A stretch of DNA of 64,000 nt from CAXGTL01 sp964645705. Lineage in GTDB: Archaea; Nanobdellota; Nanobdellia; Woesearchaeales; CAXGTL01. Positions 1 through 7,643 of this stretch are shown here, piece by piece. The notes beneath the pieces were generated by a model. It saw only the letters and a list, made by a program, of their open reading frames with translations, was not told the DNA's origin and searched no databases. The position numbers and the translations under genes were made by a program. Positions within the stretch are counted from its first letter, which is position 1, and each line of letters opens with the position of its first letter. The stretch is taken from assembly GCA_964645705.1 (NCBI GenBank), contig CAZYAB010000006.1:4639-68638 (forward strand), read 5' to 3'.

Positions 1-414
1 GAATGTTAATATTGTTAAAGCTGATTCTTCTTCTTGTGTATCAATGCATTTAAAATTATAAGTGTATTGTTGGTTTACAAGGTTTATTAGAGTATGATTA
101 TGATTTGTTGATTCTAAACTATTTTCCATTCTTATCATGTCTTCATAATCTGTTGCTGTCTGACTATAACTACAATTACAATCTTCACTTGTTGTAAAAC
201 TTATTGTTATATTTCTTGTGTTGATATATTGAGAACCGTCTGGGTCGATGTTTGATATTGTGGGTGTTGTTCCTGAAATTGTTAAACTGACTTCTGCTTC
301 TGTTGTTGATACTTTTCCTGTTAAATAATTGATTGTAACAGTTGTTTGTAATATTAAGCAAACTACATAGATCACACTAAGAAAAATCACCACTTTTTGC
401 CAGTTTACTTTCAT
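1..414 (-). CDS. Signal-anchored surface protein (partial, runs off window start)
   Basis: The frame opens at an ATG ending at base 414 and stays open to base 1, giving 138 codons with no stop, so the C-terminus lies outside the window. It begins MKVNWQKVVIFLSVIYVVCL: a short basic N-terminus then a hydrophobic segment, i.e. a signal peptide or signal anchor. The exported part is Ser/Thr-rich with N-glycosylation sequons (for example NIT and NHT) and a Cys-x-Cys pair, typical of an extracellular beta-rich domain. It is the last visible gene of the minus-strand surface locus covering 1-6922. I do not recognise the family; a surface location is inferred from composition and context. Confidence 0.6.
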   Translation of the reverse strand, partial: MKVNWQKVVIFLSVIYVVCLILQTTVTINYLTGKVSTTEAEVSLTISGTTPTISNIDPDGSQYINTRNITISFTTSEDCNCSYSQTATDYEDMIRMENSLESTNHNHTLINLVNQQYTYNFKCIDTQEEESALTILTF

Positions 415-452
415 ATTTATATATTAATAGAATTCATATATATATAGTTTTC

Positions 453-480
453 GTTAAAAATAAAAGAAAAAGATAAAAAA
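453..480 (-). terminator. T-tract terminator shared by the surface-protein genes
   Basis: Directly after the stop of the gene starting at 1312 the minus strand reads as a long T-rich tract with scattered C and A. Almost the same tract follows the other two paralogous genes (1421-1450 and 2640-2669). Archaeal termination usually occurs at oligo-T tracts without a hairpin, so these are likely terminators. Their conservation also reflects the duplication history of the locus. Confidence 0.5.
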
Positions 481-481
481 A

Positions 482-1312
482 TCAAAGATATGTTTTATTA
501 TTTGTTGCTGTACAATTAAGATGTGTTTCAGTTGTTCCATCTACTGTATCACATGTTCTTCCATATGCTGTAATTGTAAATTCTTTTGAACCTTGTGTTG
601 CGTCTGATGGTACTGAAAAGTTAATACCTATATTTATTTGGTTGTTTGCTGATGATGAATTAAACCACTGGCATACTTGCACATTTTCATCTGTTCCTTT
701 TACTGATGTCCAAGCAGAGTAATTGTCTGTGCTTCCACTTGTAAAGTTATAAAAATTAAAAATTTGGCCTAAACCACCGCTATTATTTAAACATGTTCCA
801 TAACCTTCTCCTTGGAAAACTCTATACAAAATAACTCCATTACCTGCTCCTCCAAAAATACTAGATCCTCTATTACTAAATGATAAATTCAGTGTAACGT
901 CTTCATTACCAAGATTTTCTATTACTAATGGTATTCCTGTTGTTGGAACTGAAAAACCACTGCAACTGTTTGATCCTAAGGATCCCAGGGTTTGTCCTGT
1001 TCCATCCCAGTCTACACTTAGATCACACCTAGTTGCACCTGATTGAACATAACCACTACCCCATCCAATTGTTAAATTTGTAAAATTAATATATGTATAT
1101 GATTGAATAGTTGCAGTAACATTCCCAACTGTTTGATTTGTTCCGGTCATTCCAGTAAACAATATACCAGAATCATATATTGTTAGATTAGTTTCTCTTT
1201 GAACAGAAAATAAACCAATCACAGAAACAATTGTTGCAAGAACAACGAATGTTGCAAGCATTTTGTTAGTAACTTGAAAAGATTTTTTTTGTTTTCTTTT
1301 TTTCTTAGCCAA
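482..1312 (-). CDS. Glycosylation-rich signal-anchored surface protein, diverged paralogue
   Basis: About 276 residues: a very basic N-terminus (AKKKRKQKK), one hydrophobic segment (about residues 18-38) and an exported domain rich in Asn-x-Ser/Thr sequons with several Cys. It is clearly paralogous to the identical pair at 1458-2285 and 2677-3504, nearly identical in the anchor region and diverged in the C-terminal third. Start choice: an in-frame GTG nine bases upstream overlaps the GGTGA ribosome-binding site, so the TTG at 1312, which aligns with the ATG-GCT-AAG start of the paralogues, is preferred. Its leader resembles the promoter/leader of the small gene in the duplicated unit, suggesting an ancestral fusion or deletion that removed the small gene. 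Exact function unknown; a cell-surface or S-layer-like role is inferred. Confidence 0.65.
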   Translation of the reverse strand: MAKKKRKQKKSFQVTNKMLATFVVLATIVSVIGLFSVQRETNLTIYDSGILFTGMTGTNQTVGNVTATIQSYTYINFTNLTIGWGSGYVQSGATRCDLSVDWDGTGQTLGSLGSNSCSGFSVPTTGIPLVIENLGNEDVTLNLSFSNRGSSIFGGAGNGVILYRVFQGEGYGTCLNNSGGLGQIFNFYNFTSGSTDNYSAWTSVKGTDENVQVCQWFNSSSANNQINIGINFSVPSDATQGSKEFTITAYGRTCDTVDGTTETHLNCTATNNKTYL

Positions 1313-1457
1313 GTTTATCACCTATTTTTTACTTGATATGTATATTATTATTATTATTAATAAGTTTTTAGTATATAAAATTATCTATTTTTAATATAGA
1401 AAACAAGAATTGTCTAAATAGTTAAAAATAAAAGAAAAAGATAAAAAAAATAAAAAA

Positions 1458-2285
1458 TCAAACATAAGTTTCATTATTTGTTGCTGTACAATTAAGATGT
1501 GTTTCAGTTGTTCCGTCTACAGCATCACATGTTCTTCCATATGCTGTTATTGTCAATGTTTTTGCACCTTGTGTTGAGTCTGATGGTACTGAAAAATTAA
1601 CACCTATATTTATTTGGTTGTTTGCTGATGATGAGTTAAACCATTGACATACTTGTACATTGTCATTTGCAAAAGCTACTGTGTTCCATGTAGAGTAATT
1701 TATCTGAGCTGCAGGAGGCATTTCAAATGTAAACATAGTATCTGTACCACCAGTATTGTTTAAACAAGTTCCATAGCCTTCTCCTTGGAATACTCTGTAA
1801 AGTATTTGTCCATTACCTTCTCCTCCAAAAACATTAAATCCAGTGTCACTAAATGATAAGTTCAATGCAACGTCTTCATTACCTAGGTTTTCTATTACTA
1901 ATGGTAAACCTGTTATTGGAAGTGAAAAACCACTACAACTGTCTGGTCCTGCAGATCCCAAGGTTTGTCCTGTTCCATCCCAGTCTACACTTAAATCACA
2001 CCTAGTTGCACCTGATTGAACATAACCACTACCCCATCCAATAGATAGATTTGTAAAATTAATATATGTATATGATTGAATTGTTGCAGTAACATTACCA
2101 ATTGTCTCATTTGTTCCTGTCATTCCAGTAAACATTATCCCAGAATCATATATTGTTAGATTGGTTTCTCTTTGTACAGAAAATAAACCAATCACAGAAA
2201 CAATAGTTGCCAGAACAACGAATGTTGCGAGCATTTTGTTAGAAATATCAAAAGATTTTTTTTGTTTTCTTTTTTTCTTAGCCAT
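1458..2285 (-). CDS. Glycosylation-rich signal-anchored surface protein (duplicate 1)
   Basis: 275 residues starting MAKKKRKQKKSFDISNK, with ATG preceded by a GGTGG ribosome-binding site. A Lys/Arg-rich cytoplasmic stub is followed by one membrane segment (about residues 18-37) and an exported domain with roughly ten N-x-S/T sequons (NLT, NET, NVT, NFT, NLS, NNT, NYS, NSS, NCT) and Cys in the second half (for example GTC, VCQ, RTC, LNC). The product is identical to that of 2677-3504. It lies just downstream of the small membrane protein gene at 2308-2538, so the two are probably co-transcribed. No known domain is recognised; a pseudopilin or S-layer-associated role is possible. Confidence 0.65.
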   Translation of the reverse strand: MAKKKRKQKKSFDISNKMLATFVVLATIVSVIGLFSVQRETNLTIYDSGIMFTGMTGTNETIGNVTATIQSYTYINFTNLSIGWGSGYVQSGATRCDLSVDWDGTGQTLGSAGPDSCSGFSLPITGLPLVIENLGNEDVALNLSFSDTGFNVFGGEGNGQILYRVFQGEGYGTCLNNTGGTDTMFTFEMPPAAQINYSTWNTVAFANDNVQVCQWFNSSSANNQINIGVNFSVPSDSTQGAKTLTITAYGRTCDAVDGTTETHLNCTATNNETYV

Positions 2286-2307
2286 TTTTCCACCTTTTTT
2301 TTATTTA

Positions 2308-2538
2308 TTATTCTTTTTCTCCTTCAGGAGGTTCTATTATTGTTAATCCAACTGTTGCTGTTTGTTCAGGCGCAGGGATTATATTTACACCTACTTGTCC
2401 TTGTTGAGCAACTGTTTGATATCTTTGCACTCTTACAATTGGTTGTTTATTAAGCACCATCATTGTGCTGAATACAGAAAGCAAGATTGCACAAAATAGA
2501 ATAATAGCAACTGTTTGTTTAGATATATCCTTTTTCAC
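2308..2538 (-). CDS. Small membrane-anchored protein (duplicate 1)
   Basis: About 76 residues with a basic N-terminus (KKDISKQ), one hydrophobic helix (about residues 9-28) and a Gln/Pro/Val-rich tail ending in acidic residues (PPEGEKE). A GTG at 2547 overlaps the AGGTGA ribosome-binding site, so the GTG at 2538, five bases downstream of that site, is the likelier start. It is the first gene of the duplicated two-gene unit and precedes the large glycoprotein gene by about 22 bases. The exported tail is short; it may be an accessory or anchor for its partner. Function unknown. Confidence 0.55.
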   Translation of the reverse strand: MKKDISKQTVAIILFCAILLSVFSTMMVLNKQPIVRVQRYQTVAQQGQVGVNIIPAPEQTATVGLTIIEPPEGEKE

Positions 2539-2676
2539 AATTATCACCTATTTTTTATATATATTATTATTATTATTTATATCCTTTTAATATATAAAGT
2601 TTTCTACTTTTTATATAGAAAATATGAATTGTCTAAATAGTTAAAAATAAAAGAAAAAGATAAAAAAAATAAAAAA

Positions 2677-3504
2677 TCAAACATAAGTTTCATTATTTGT
2701 TGCTGTACAATTAAGATGTGTTTCAGTTGTTCCGTCTACAGCATCACATGTTCTTCCATATGCTGTTATTGTCAATGTTTTTGCACCTTGTGTTGAGTCT
2801 GATGGTACTGAAAAATTAACACCTATATTTATTTGGTTGTTTGCTGATGATGAGTTAAACCATTGACATACTTGTACATTGTCATTTGCAAAAGCTACTG
2901 TGTTCCATGTAGAGTAATTTATCTGAGCTGCAGGAGGCATTTCAAATGTAAACATAGTATCTGTACCACCAGTATTGTTTAAACAAGTTCCATAGCCTTC
3001 TCCTTGGAATACTCTGTAAAGTATTTGTCCATTACCTTCTCCTCCAAAAACATTAAATCCAGTGTCACTAAATGATAAGTTCAATGCAACGTCTTCATTA
3101 CCTAGGTTTTCTATTACTAATGGTAAACCTGTTATTGGAAGTGAAAAACCACTACAACTGTCTGGTCCTGCAGATCCCAAGGTTTGTCCTGTTCCATCCC
3201 AGTCTACACTTAAATCACACCTAGTTGCACCTGATTGAACATAACCACTACCCCATCCAATAGATAGATTTGTAAAATTAATATATGTATATGATTGAAT
3301 TGTTGCAGTAACATTACCAATTGTCTCATTTGTTCCTGTCATTCCAGTAAACATTATCCCAGAATCATATATTGTTAGATTGGTTTCTCTTTGTACAGAA
3401 AATAAACCAATCACAGAAACAATAGTTGCCAGAACAACGAATGTTGCGAGCATTTTGTTAGAAATATCAAAAGATTTTTTTTGTTTTCTTTTTTTCTTAG
3501 CCAT
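2677..3504 (-). CDS. Glycosylation-rich signal-anchored surface protein (duplicate 2)
   Basis: The 275-residue product is identical to that of 1458-2285: basic stub, one membrane segment and a sequon-rich exported domain. It carries the same GGTGG ribosome-binding site and downstream T-tract. Together with 482-1312 it makes a three-member paralogue array, in which two members are identical and one has diverged. This is consistent with dosage amplification or a recombination substrate for antigenic or phase-type variation. That interpretation is inference. Confidence 0.65.
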   Translation of the reverse strand: MAKKKRKQKKSFDISNKMLATFVVLATIVSVIGLFSVQRETNLTIYDSGIMFTGMTGTNETIGNVTATIQSYTYINFTNLSIGWGSGYVQSGATRCDLSVDWDGTGQTLGSAGPDSCSGFSLPITGLPLVIENLGNEDVALNLSFSDTGFNVFGGEGNGQILYRVFQGEGYGTCLNNTGGTDTMFTFEMPPAAQINYSTWNTVAFANDNVQVCQWFNSSSANNQINIGVNFSVPSDSTQGAKTLTITAYGRTCDAVDGTTETHLNCTATNNETYV

Positions 3505-3526
3505 TTTTCCACCTTTTTTTTATTTA

Positions 3527-3757
3527 TTATTCTTTTTCTCCTTCAGGAGGTTCTATTATTGTTAATCCAACTGTTGCTGTTTGTTCAGGCGCAGGGATTA
3601 TATTTACACCTACTTGTCCTTGTTGAGCAACTGTTTGATATCTTTGCACTCTTACAATTGGTTGTTTATTAAGCACCATCATTGTGCTGAATACAGAAAG
3701 CAAGATTGCACAAAATAGAATAATAGCAACTGTTTGTTTAGATATATCCTTTTTCAC
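3527..3757 (-). CDS. Small membrane-anchored protein (duplicate 2)
   Basis: Identical to the product of 2308-2538, with the same preferred GTG start (3757) downstream of an AGGTGA site rather than the GTG overlapping it. Single transmembrane helix and a short Gln/Pro-rich tail. Its upstream leader leaves the duplicated sequence at about 3795, so the two units may have slightly different promoters. Confidence 0.55.
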   Translation of the reverse strand: MKKDISKQTVAIILFCAILLSVFSTMMVLNKQPIVRVQRYQTVAQQGQVGVNIIPAPEQTATVGLTIIEPPEGEKE

Positions 3758-3881
3758 AATTATCACCTATTTTTTATATATATTATTATTATTATATAAT
3801 TAATATATAAATGTTTCTTTAATTATTATTATTATTATTTAAATATATCTACTTTCAATATTCTCAAAATAGAATAATAGT

Positions 3882-4340
3882 TTATCTCTTGTAATAAGTT
3901 ATAATAAATCTACCTGTATAATTACCTCTTGGAAAACCAGGAGCACTTGCACCTATGTGTATTTCTTTGCCTTCATTAGGTTCTAAATGAATTTCTTTAG
4001 GATATTCTAGCCAATTTTTCATTTCTCCTTCAGATCTCATTTTAATAATAATATCATATTCAAATTCATTTTTTAATGCCATAAATCTTCCTGCAGCTCC
4101 ACCAGGAGTCATCTTGCCAAAATTAAGTCTGTTTGTTTCCATGTTCCAACCAGAAGAATTACTTATTTGTGCAAAAACCTCAAATTCTTCAACCTTAATT
4201 ATTTTGAATCTTTTGTATAAATGATAAGTTACAAATCCTGTTGCTTTATTAATTCCATCTGTTTTAACTGTTACTATTGTTAATACAGAAGCAATGATCA
4301 TCACAAATATTGTCAATAGGGCTAGTTTTTTTAATCTCAT
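3882..4340 (-). CDS. Signal-anchored extracytoplasmic protein
   Basis: 152 residues. Residues 1-25 form a basic stub plus a hydrophobic helix. The exported part predicts as a single beta-sandwich, with the pattern 'NRLNFGKMTPGG ... LEPNEGKEI' and a terminal 'RGNYTGRFIITYYKR', which resembles bacterial/archaeal Ig-like domains that cap stalk proteins. It sits 18 bases downstream of the stop of the large minus-strand gene starting at 5636, so the two are likely in one operon. No family name can be assigned. It probably belongs to the same cell-envelope assembly as its neighbours. Confidence 0.6.
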   Translation of the reverse strand: MRLKKLALLTIFVMIIASVLTIVTVKTDGINKATGFVTYHLYKRFKIIKVEEFEVFAQISNSSGWNMETNRLNFGKMTPGGAAGRFMALKNEFEYDIIIKMRSEGEMKNWLEYPKEIHLEPNEGKEIHIGASAPGFPRGNYTGRFIITYYKR

Positions 4341-4358
4341 TTTCTTTGCTTCTTTATC

Positions 4359-5636
4359 TTATTTCTTTTTATTTTTGAGTTTTAAAGGGATTTTTATAGT
4401 AAATAGATATTTTTTGTTTTTTTTATTCTTTTTTTTAATTTTTTTCTTTGGTATTCTCTTTCCTTTTTTAATATTTCTATCTTTGAAAATATTTATTACT
4501 AGTATTATGTTTATTACTATCATTATTAGTGTAACTATCACAATAGATGAAATCAATATCAATGATTTTCCTGTTAAACCAAATATGTTGAATGGCATTT
4601 CAGCATCTGGTTTTCTTACTACTAATATTTCATCTTTGATTGTTTTAGTCGTGTCTTCAAAATGTAGAATTATTTGAATATCATATTCTCCTAGTTCCCA
4701 TCCTGTTGTATCAATATAAGATACTATTTCTCTAGAATCCCATGCTCTTAAATCATAATTAGGTGTTTGAATTTCTTTTATTATTTCTCCATCTTTGCTA
4801 ATTATAATATCTGCAAAAACTTTTTCTATGTTGTTATTCCATAAACTTTCTAATTTAATCTTCATTTCATTTGTTTCATTAATATAAAGTTCTTTTGTAA
4901 ATTCTGTAATTAATATATCCAATGTTCCTATTTTGAAAATAGTTTCAGTTTCTCTTTCTTTGGAATCATAATAACCAGTAATCTCTGCATTGTATATCCC
5001 TGGGTTTAAATCTTCTGTTGATAGATAATGAACAAATTCGTGTGATGAACCTACTGGAATTGCAACTTTCTCACTTTTCAATGTTTTTATTTTTTCATCA
5101 TCTTTATATATTTTTATTTTTGTATAAGCTTTATTAATGTTGACTTGACCAAAGTTCTTGATTGTTACATCTATCTCAACTTCTTCTCCTTTATTTGCAT
5201 TGTAAATTTCTGTAAACATTTCTGCATATAGACCTTCATATGGGATATCAATATGAATCCTTCCTTCAACAGCTGTTAAACCTGATACTGATTGACCTTT
5301 ACTTGTTGCATGTATTGGCTTTTCTTTTACCATTATACTTATTATTTCATGTCCTTGTTTTTCTATGTCTCTTGGGAAATCAAATATTACTTGAAACTTA
5401 TGTCCTATTCCTGTTGACTCAAGTTTTTTGACTTCAATATATTGTTCTAATAATTCATGAGATCCAATTATAACTTCATAGTTTCCAACACCTGTTACAT
5501 GATAATTAACAATATATTTATTATTTGGTTGAACTTCCATTTTATGAACAGAAGGTGCAAGGCCAATTGAATAAACAGAATTAGAAAAAAACATGATTAA
5601 TACAAACACACATATACATATCCACTCTTTTTTCAT
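4359..5636 (-). CDS. Large envelope protein: signal peptide, beta-sandwich domains, C-terminal anchor
   Basis: 425 residues. Residues 1-23 are a cleavable-looking signal peptide (ends YSIG). Several Ig/CARDB-like beta-sandwich regions follow ('VEIDVTIKNFGQVNIN', 'LNPGIYNAEITGYYD', 'WELGEYDIQIILHFED'). A strong transmembrane helix (about residues 360-385) and a very Lys-rich cytoplasmic tail complete it. The architecture and the repeated 'ADII..K.G..I..I' pattern match the neighbour at 5765-6922, so the two are paralogues. Such C-terminally anchored CARDB-type proteins are common in archaeal envelopes. The ATG at 5636 lies behind a TATA-like TTTATATATAC on the minus strand. Precise role unknown. 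Confidence 0.65.
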   Translation of the reverse strand: MKKEWICICVFVLIMFFSNSVYSIGLAPSVHKMEVQPNNKYIVNYHVTGVGNYEVIIGSHELLEQYIEVKKLESTGIGHKFQVIFDFPRDIEKQGHEIISIMVKEKPIHATSKGQSVSGLTAVEGRIHIDIPYEGLYAEMFTEIYNANKGEEVEIDVTIKNFGQVNINKAYTKIKIYKDDEKIKTLKSEKVAIPVGSSHEFVHYLSTEDLNPGIYNAEITGYYDSKERETETIFKIGTLDILITEFTKELYINETNEMKIKLESLWNNNIEKVFADIIISKDGEIIKEIQTPNYDLRAWDSREIVSYIDTTGWELGEYDIQIILHFEDTTKTIKDEILVVRKPDAEMPFNIFGLTGKSLILISSIVIVTLIMIVINIILVINIFKDRNIKKGKRIPKKKIKKKNKKNKKYLFTIKIPLKLKNKKK

Positions 5637-5696
5637 CTTATTTATTGTTTGTTTATGTATATATAAAGTTTTTCTTTATTTTTGTGTTTTCTATTA

Positions 5697-5740
5697 CCCG
5701 CCAAACCCACTTCCCCACCACCCACCCTTTTCTGATAAGG
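5697..5740 (+). repeat. Dispersed C-rich/G-quadruplex element, copy 1
   Basis: C-rich on the plus strand (CCCGCC-AAACCCA-CTTCCCC-ACCACCC-ACCC) followed by a short hairpin, CCTT...AAGG. The complementary strand has five runs of three or more G with loops of 1, 4, 4 and 6 bases, a canonical G-quadruplex motif. Related copies at 8569, 11234, 17348 and 52647 are all in the same orientation and all intergenic. Confidence 0.75.
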
Positions 5741-5764
5741 ACTGAGTCTGGAGAATTTTATATT

Positions 5765-6922
5765 TTATTTTCTCTTCTTAATTAATTTTATAGTATAAAC
5801 AAAGAATACGACTACTGTAATAAACAGAACAATGAATGCAATCACCAATATTGTTGTCATGTCTAATGGCTTTTGTTTGCTGTATTTGTCAAATTCATCT
5901 TGGGTCATAATTGAGATTTGGTGCGAACTTTTGTCAATCTTCTCTCCGTGATAAACTATTGCGTCTAATTGATAGTCTCCTGTTTCAATACCTCTTGCAT
6001 CTAGATAAGAAGTAATTGTTTTTGTTGACCATGGATCAACTTCAAATGAAACTGTTTTTATTGACGTGATTTGTTTTCCACTCTTAAACAAAATAATGTC
6101 TGCATAGACATTTTCTAGTTTTTCATTCCATTCATTTTTAAATCCTATTTTTAGTTCATTTATTTTGTTTGTAACAAAAAATTTGTCAATGTAGTCTATC
6201 AAAATTTTCGGTTCTCCTATCTTGAATTCTTTTATTATCTCTATAACTTTGTTATCATAGTTGACAGAAGCCATTGCTTTATAATTTCCTTTTTGTATAG
6301 ATGATTTTGATAATGTAGATTTTAGTTCTTTTTGTTCACCTGAATTTAATGATGTTTTGTCAGAAGATAATTTTGAAATTTCTTTTTCAATGTCAAGAAT
6401 TGTTACGTCGCTCTTTATTTCATTAATATTTTCTTGACCTTTATTATTTACTAATGTAAAAATGTCGACGTCTTGTTGTAATGGAACTATCTTTAAACTT
6501 GCTTCTAGATATTTGTCAGGAGCAGGAGTGTTGACAATGACTTTGTAAATAAGTTTTATGTTTGCAGTTACTTGTGTCCCTGAAATCTTTATGTCTGGGA
6601 TTGATTCTGTTACAACTATTTCTCCTATTGTTTCTCCTGGTCGAAGCTGAGATGGAAATTTTACTTTGTATGTGAATAATTTCTCACCCTCACTAAATTT
6701 TATGTTTTCCTCTTCAAGTTCAATGTATTCTGCTAAATCTCCTTGTGTGTAAATGTGCAAATCTAAATCTTTATTATCATTGTTTATGATTTTAAATGAA
6801 CCTTGCATTACTTCGTTTGGTTGGAATTCAAAATATTTTTTTGATGGTCTAACTCCCAAGCCAAGAACTAATTGTGTAAGAAGAAGTAATACTATTATGC
6901 ATATCACTGTTTTTTTTATCAT
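5765..6922 (-). CDS. Large envelope protein: signal peptide, beta-sandwich domains, C-terminal anchor
   Basis: 385 residues starting MIKKTVICIIVLLLLTQLVL, a signal peptide, then 'GVRPSKKYFEFQPNE', which starts an Ig-like domain. Two further beta-sandwich regions follow, then a transmembrane helix near residues 355-378 and a basic tail. It is paralogous to 4359-5636 (shared 'ADIILFKSGKQI' and 'WSTKTITSYLDARGIETGDY' patterns). A start 45 bases upstream is possible on reading frame alone, but that extension runs into the adjacent tRNA gene, so the ATG at 6922 is preferred. It probably heads the surface-locus operon. Role unknown beyond the cell envelope. Confidence 0.65.
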   Translation of the reverse strand: MIKKTVICIIVLLLLTQLVLGLGVRPSKKYFEFQPNEVMQGSFKIINNDNKDLDLHIYTQGDLAEYIELEEENIKFSEGEKLFTYKVKFPSQLRPGETIGEIVVTESIPDIKISGTQVTANIKLIYKVIVNTPAPDKYLEASLKIVPLQQDVDIFTLVNNKGQENINEIKSDVTILDIEKEISKLSSDKTSLNSGEQKELKSTLSKSSIQKGNYKAMASVNYDNKVIEIIKEFKIGEPKILIDYIDKFFVTNKINELKIGFKNEWNEKLENVYADIILFKSGKQITSIKTVSFEVDPWSTKTITSYLDARGIETGDYQLDAIVYHGEKIDKSSHQISIMTQDEFDKYSKQKPLDMTTILVIAFIVLFITVVVFFVYTIKLIKKRK

Positions 6923-6944
6923 TTTTTTGTTTATAAAAAAAATA

Positions 6945-7128
6945 CGTCGAGGAGGGGACTTTCTCACTAACGTTCGAAGCAGTAACGTCTTCGACGTTAA
7001 TATTTGAACCCCTAAATCCCGAAGGAAACTAGCTCGCTGCCTGTTTGATAGCAGGCTAGCGCAGTACCAGATTGCACTAAATCGTAGATTTGTGCATAAA
7101 ACCCACGGTTTTATTGTGCCACCTCGAC
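6945..7128 (-). tRNA. tRNA-Ser(GCT) with three introns
   Basis: Acceptor strands GTCGAGG (7122-7128) and CCTCGAC (6946-6952) pair fully, with G as discriminator. A long variable arm (TTTCC-TTC-GGGATTT) marks class II. The anticodon stem CTAGC/GCTAG closes the loop CTGCTA|A, giving anticodon GCT. The gene is 184 bases against about 88 for the mature form. Three insertions explain the excess: one inside the D arm (removing it restores D-stem GCGC with loop AATCTGGTACT), about 14 bases at the canonical 37/38 position, and about 43 bases in the T loop after TTCAA and before GT. The T-loop insertion folds as a hairpin (AACGTCGAAG pairing with CTTCGAACGTT). Intron ends are placed by eye to within a base or two. 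Confidence 0.85.
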
Positions 7129-7187
7129 ATGAATTAATAGAATGTGTTGGTGTTTTTAAAGATTTCTGATATATTGAGAAAAATGAG

Positions 7188-7393
7188 TAGCGGGGAGAGG
7201 ACTTTCATCCTAAATGGAATTTGAACCTCCGACTTCCTCTGCTTTGAGCTGACTCAAAACATCTGAGGGTTATGAGCCTTCCGTGGTTCTTAGTAAACCT
7301 CTCCGGGCACTCCTGATTGAGCACACAAGAGTATTACCTCAAGTATTCTGCCCTATTACGGTATAGAAAGTTATTACTTACTATATCCCCGCT
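7188..7393 (-). tRNA. Initiator tRNA-Met(CAT) with about five introns
   Basis: Acceptor strands AGCGGGG and CCCCGCT pair fully, with A as discriminator. The loop CTCATAA, V-loop start AGAT and the AGCGGGG acceptor are diagnostic of archaeal initiator tRNA. The gene is 206 bases against about 76 mature. Reconstruction needs removal of five segments. One follows position 8. One lies in the D loop, between GGGC-AG and GGAGT-GCCC. One is inside the anticodon stem, so that GAG joins GG to pair with CCCTC. One is in the variable loop; it contains a TTTGAG-TCAG-CTCAAA hairpin. One is in the T loop after TTCAA. After removal every stem pairs. The number of introns is firm at four or more; the junctions are approximate. 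Confidence 0.85.
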
Positions 7394-7643
7394 ATAAAAT
7401 TGGCAGAACATAACTAGAAAACTAGTCTTTATTTATAAATATTGGTGAATTTATCACTGGTCACTGGCCATCCGTAAGATATATAAAGTCTAAAATCTGT
7501 TAAAAAATAGGGATACGCAAACCAGCTAAATTGTAATTTTCTTAGAAAATAGAAAATCACTTATGCAGGTTAGCTTAACATCCTATTTTTTTCCTCTAAG
7601 ATTTTCTAATAAGAATGAAGAAAATCTTTGTGAGGTGATAAGC
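7394..7643. other. Intergenic gap upstream of the endonuclease-like gene
   Basis: About 250 AT-rich bases between the initiator tRNA and the preferred start of the LAGLIDADG-like gene. It contains an AGATATATAAAG TATA-like box near 7477-7488. A long upstream extension of the following frame (from 7563) is possible but lacks a ribosome-binding site. Nothing else was recognised. Confidence 0.4.

Larger units (their letters stand above)
1407..2576. repeat. 1170 bp perfect direct repeat, copy 1
   Basis: Compared by eye with 2626-3795 at a constant offset of 1219 bases, this stretch appears identical, including intergenic bases and third codon positions. Identity starts in a GAATTGTCTAAATAG motif and stops inside a TATTATTAT-type leader. 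Each unit holds a terminator, a 275-residue surface protein gene and a small membrane protein gene. Only about 49 bases separate the copies. Confidence 0.9.
2626..3795. repeat. 1170 bp perfect direct repeat, copy 2
   Basis: Second copy of the unit at 1407-2576, in the same orientation and apparently without any base difference. Coding and non-coding bases are equally conserved, which points to very recent duplication or ongoing gene conversion rather than protein-level selection. Assembly duplication is an alternative. Confidence 0.9.

Noticed and set aside
2161..3672. Plus-strand frames rich in Phe/Leu opposite the surface-protein starts
   Set aside because: They are antisense to the Lys-rich signal anchors and are duplicated only because the underlying unit is duplicated.
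6923..6967. N-terminal extension of the envelope protein gene upstream of 6922
   Set aside because: The extension enters the tRNA-Ser acceptor and T-arm and encodes a basic stretch before an otherwise complete signal peptide.
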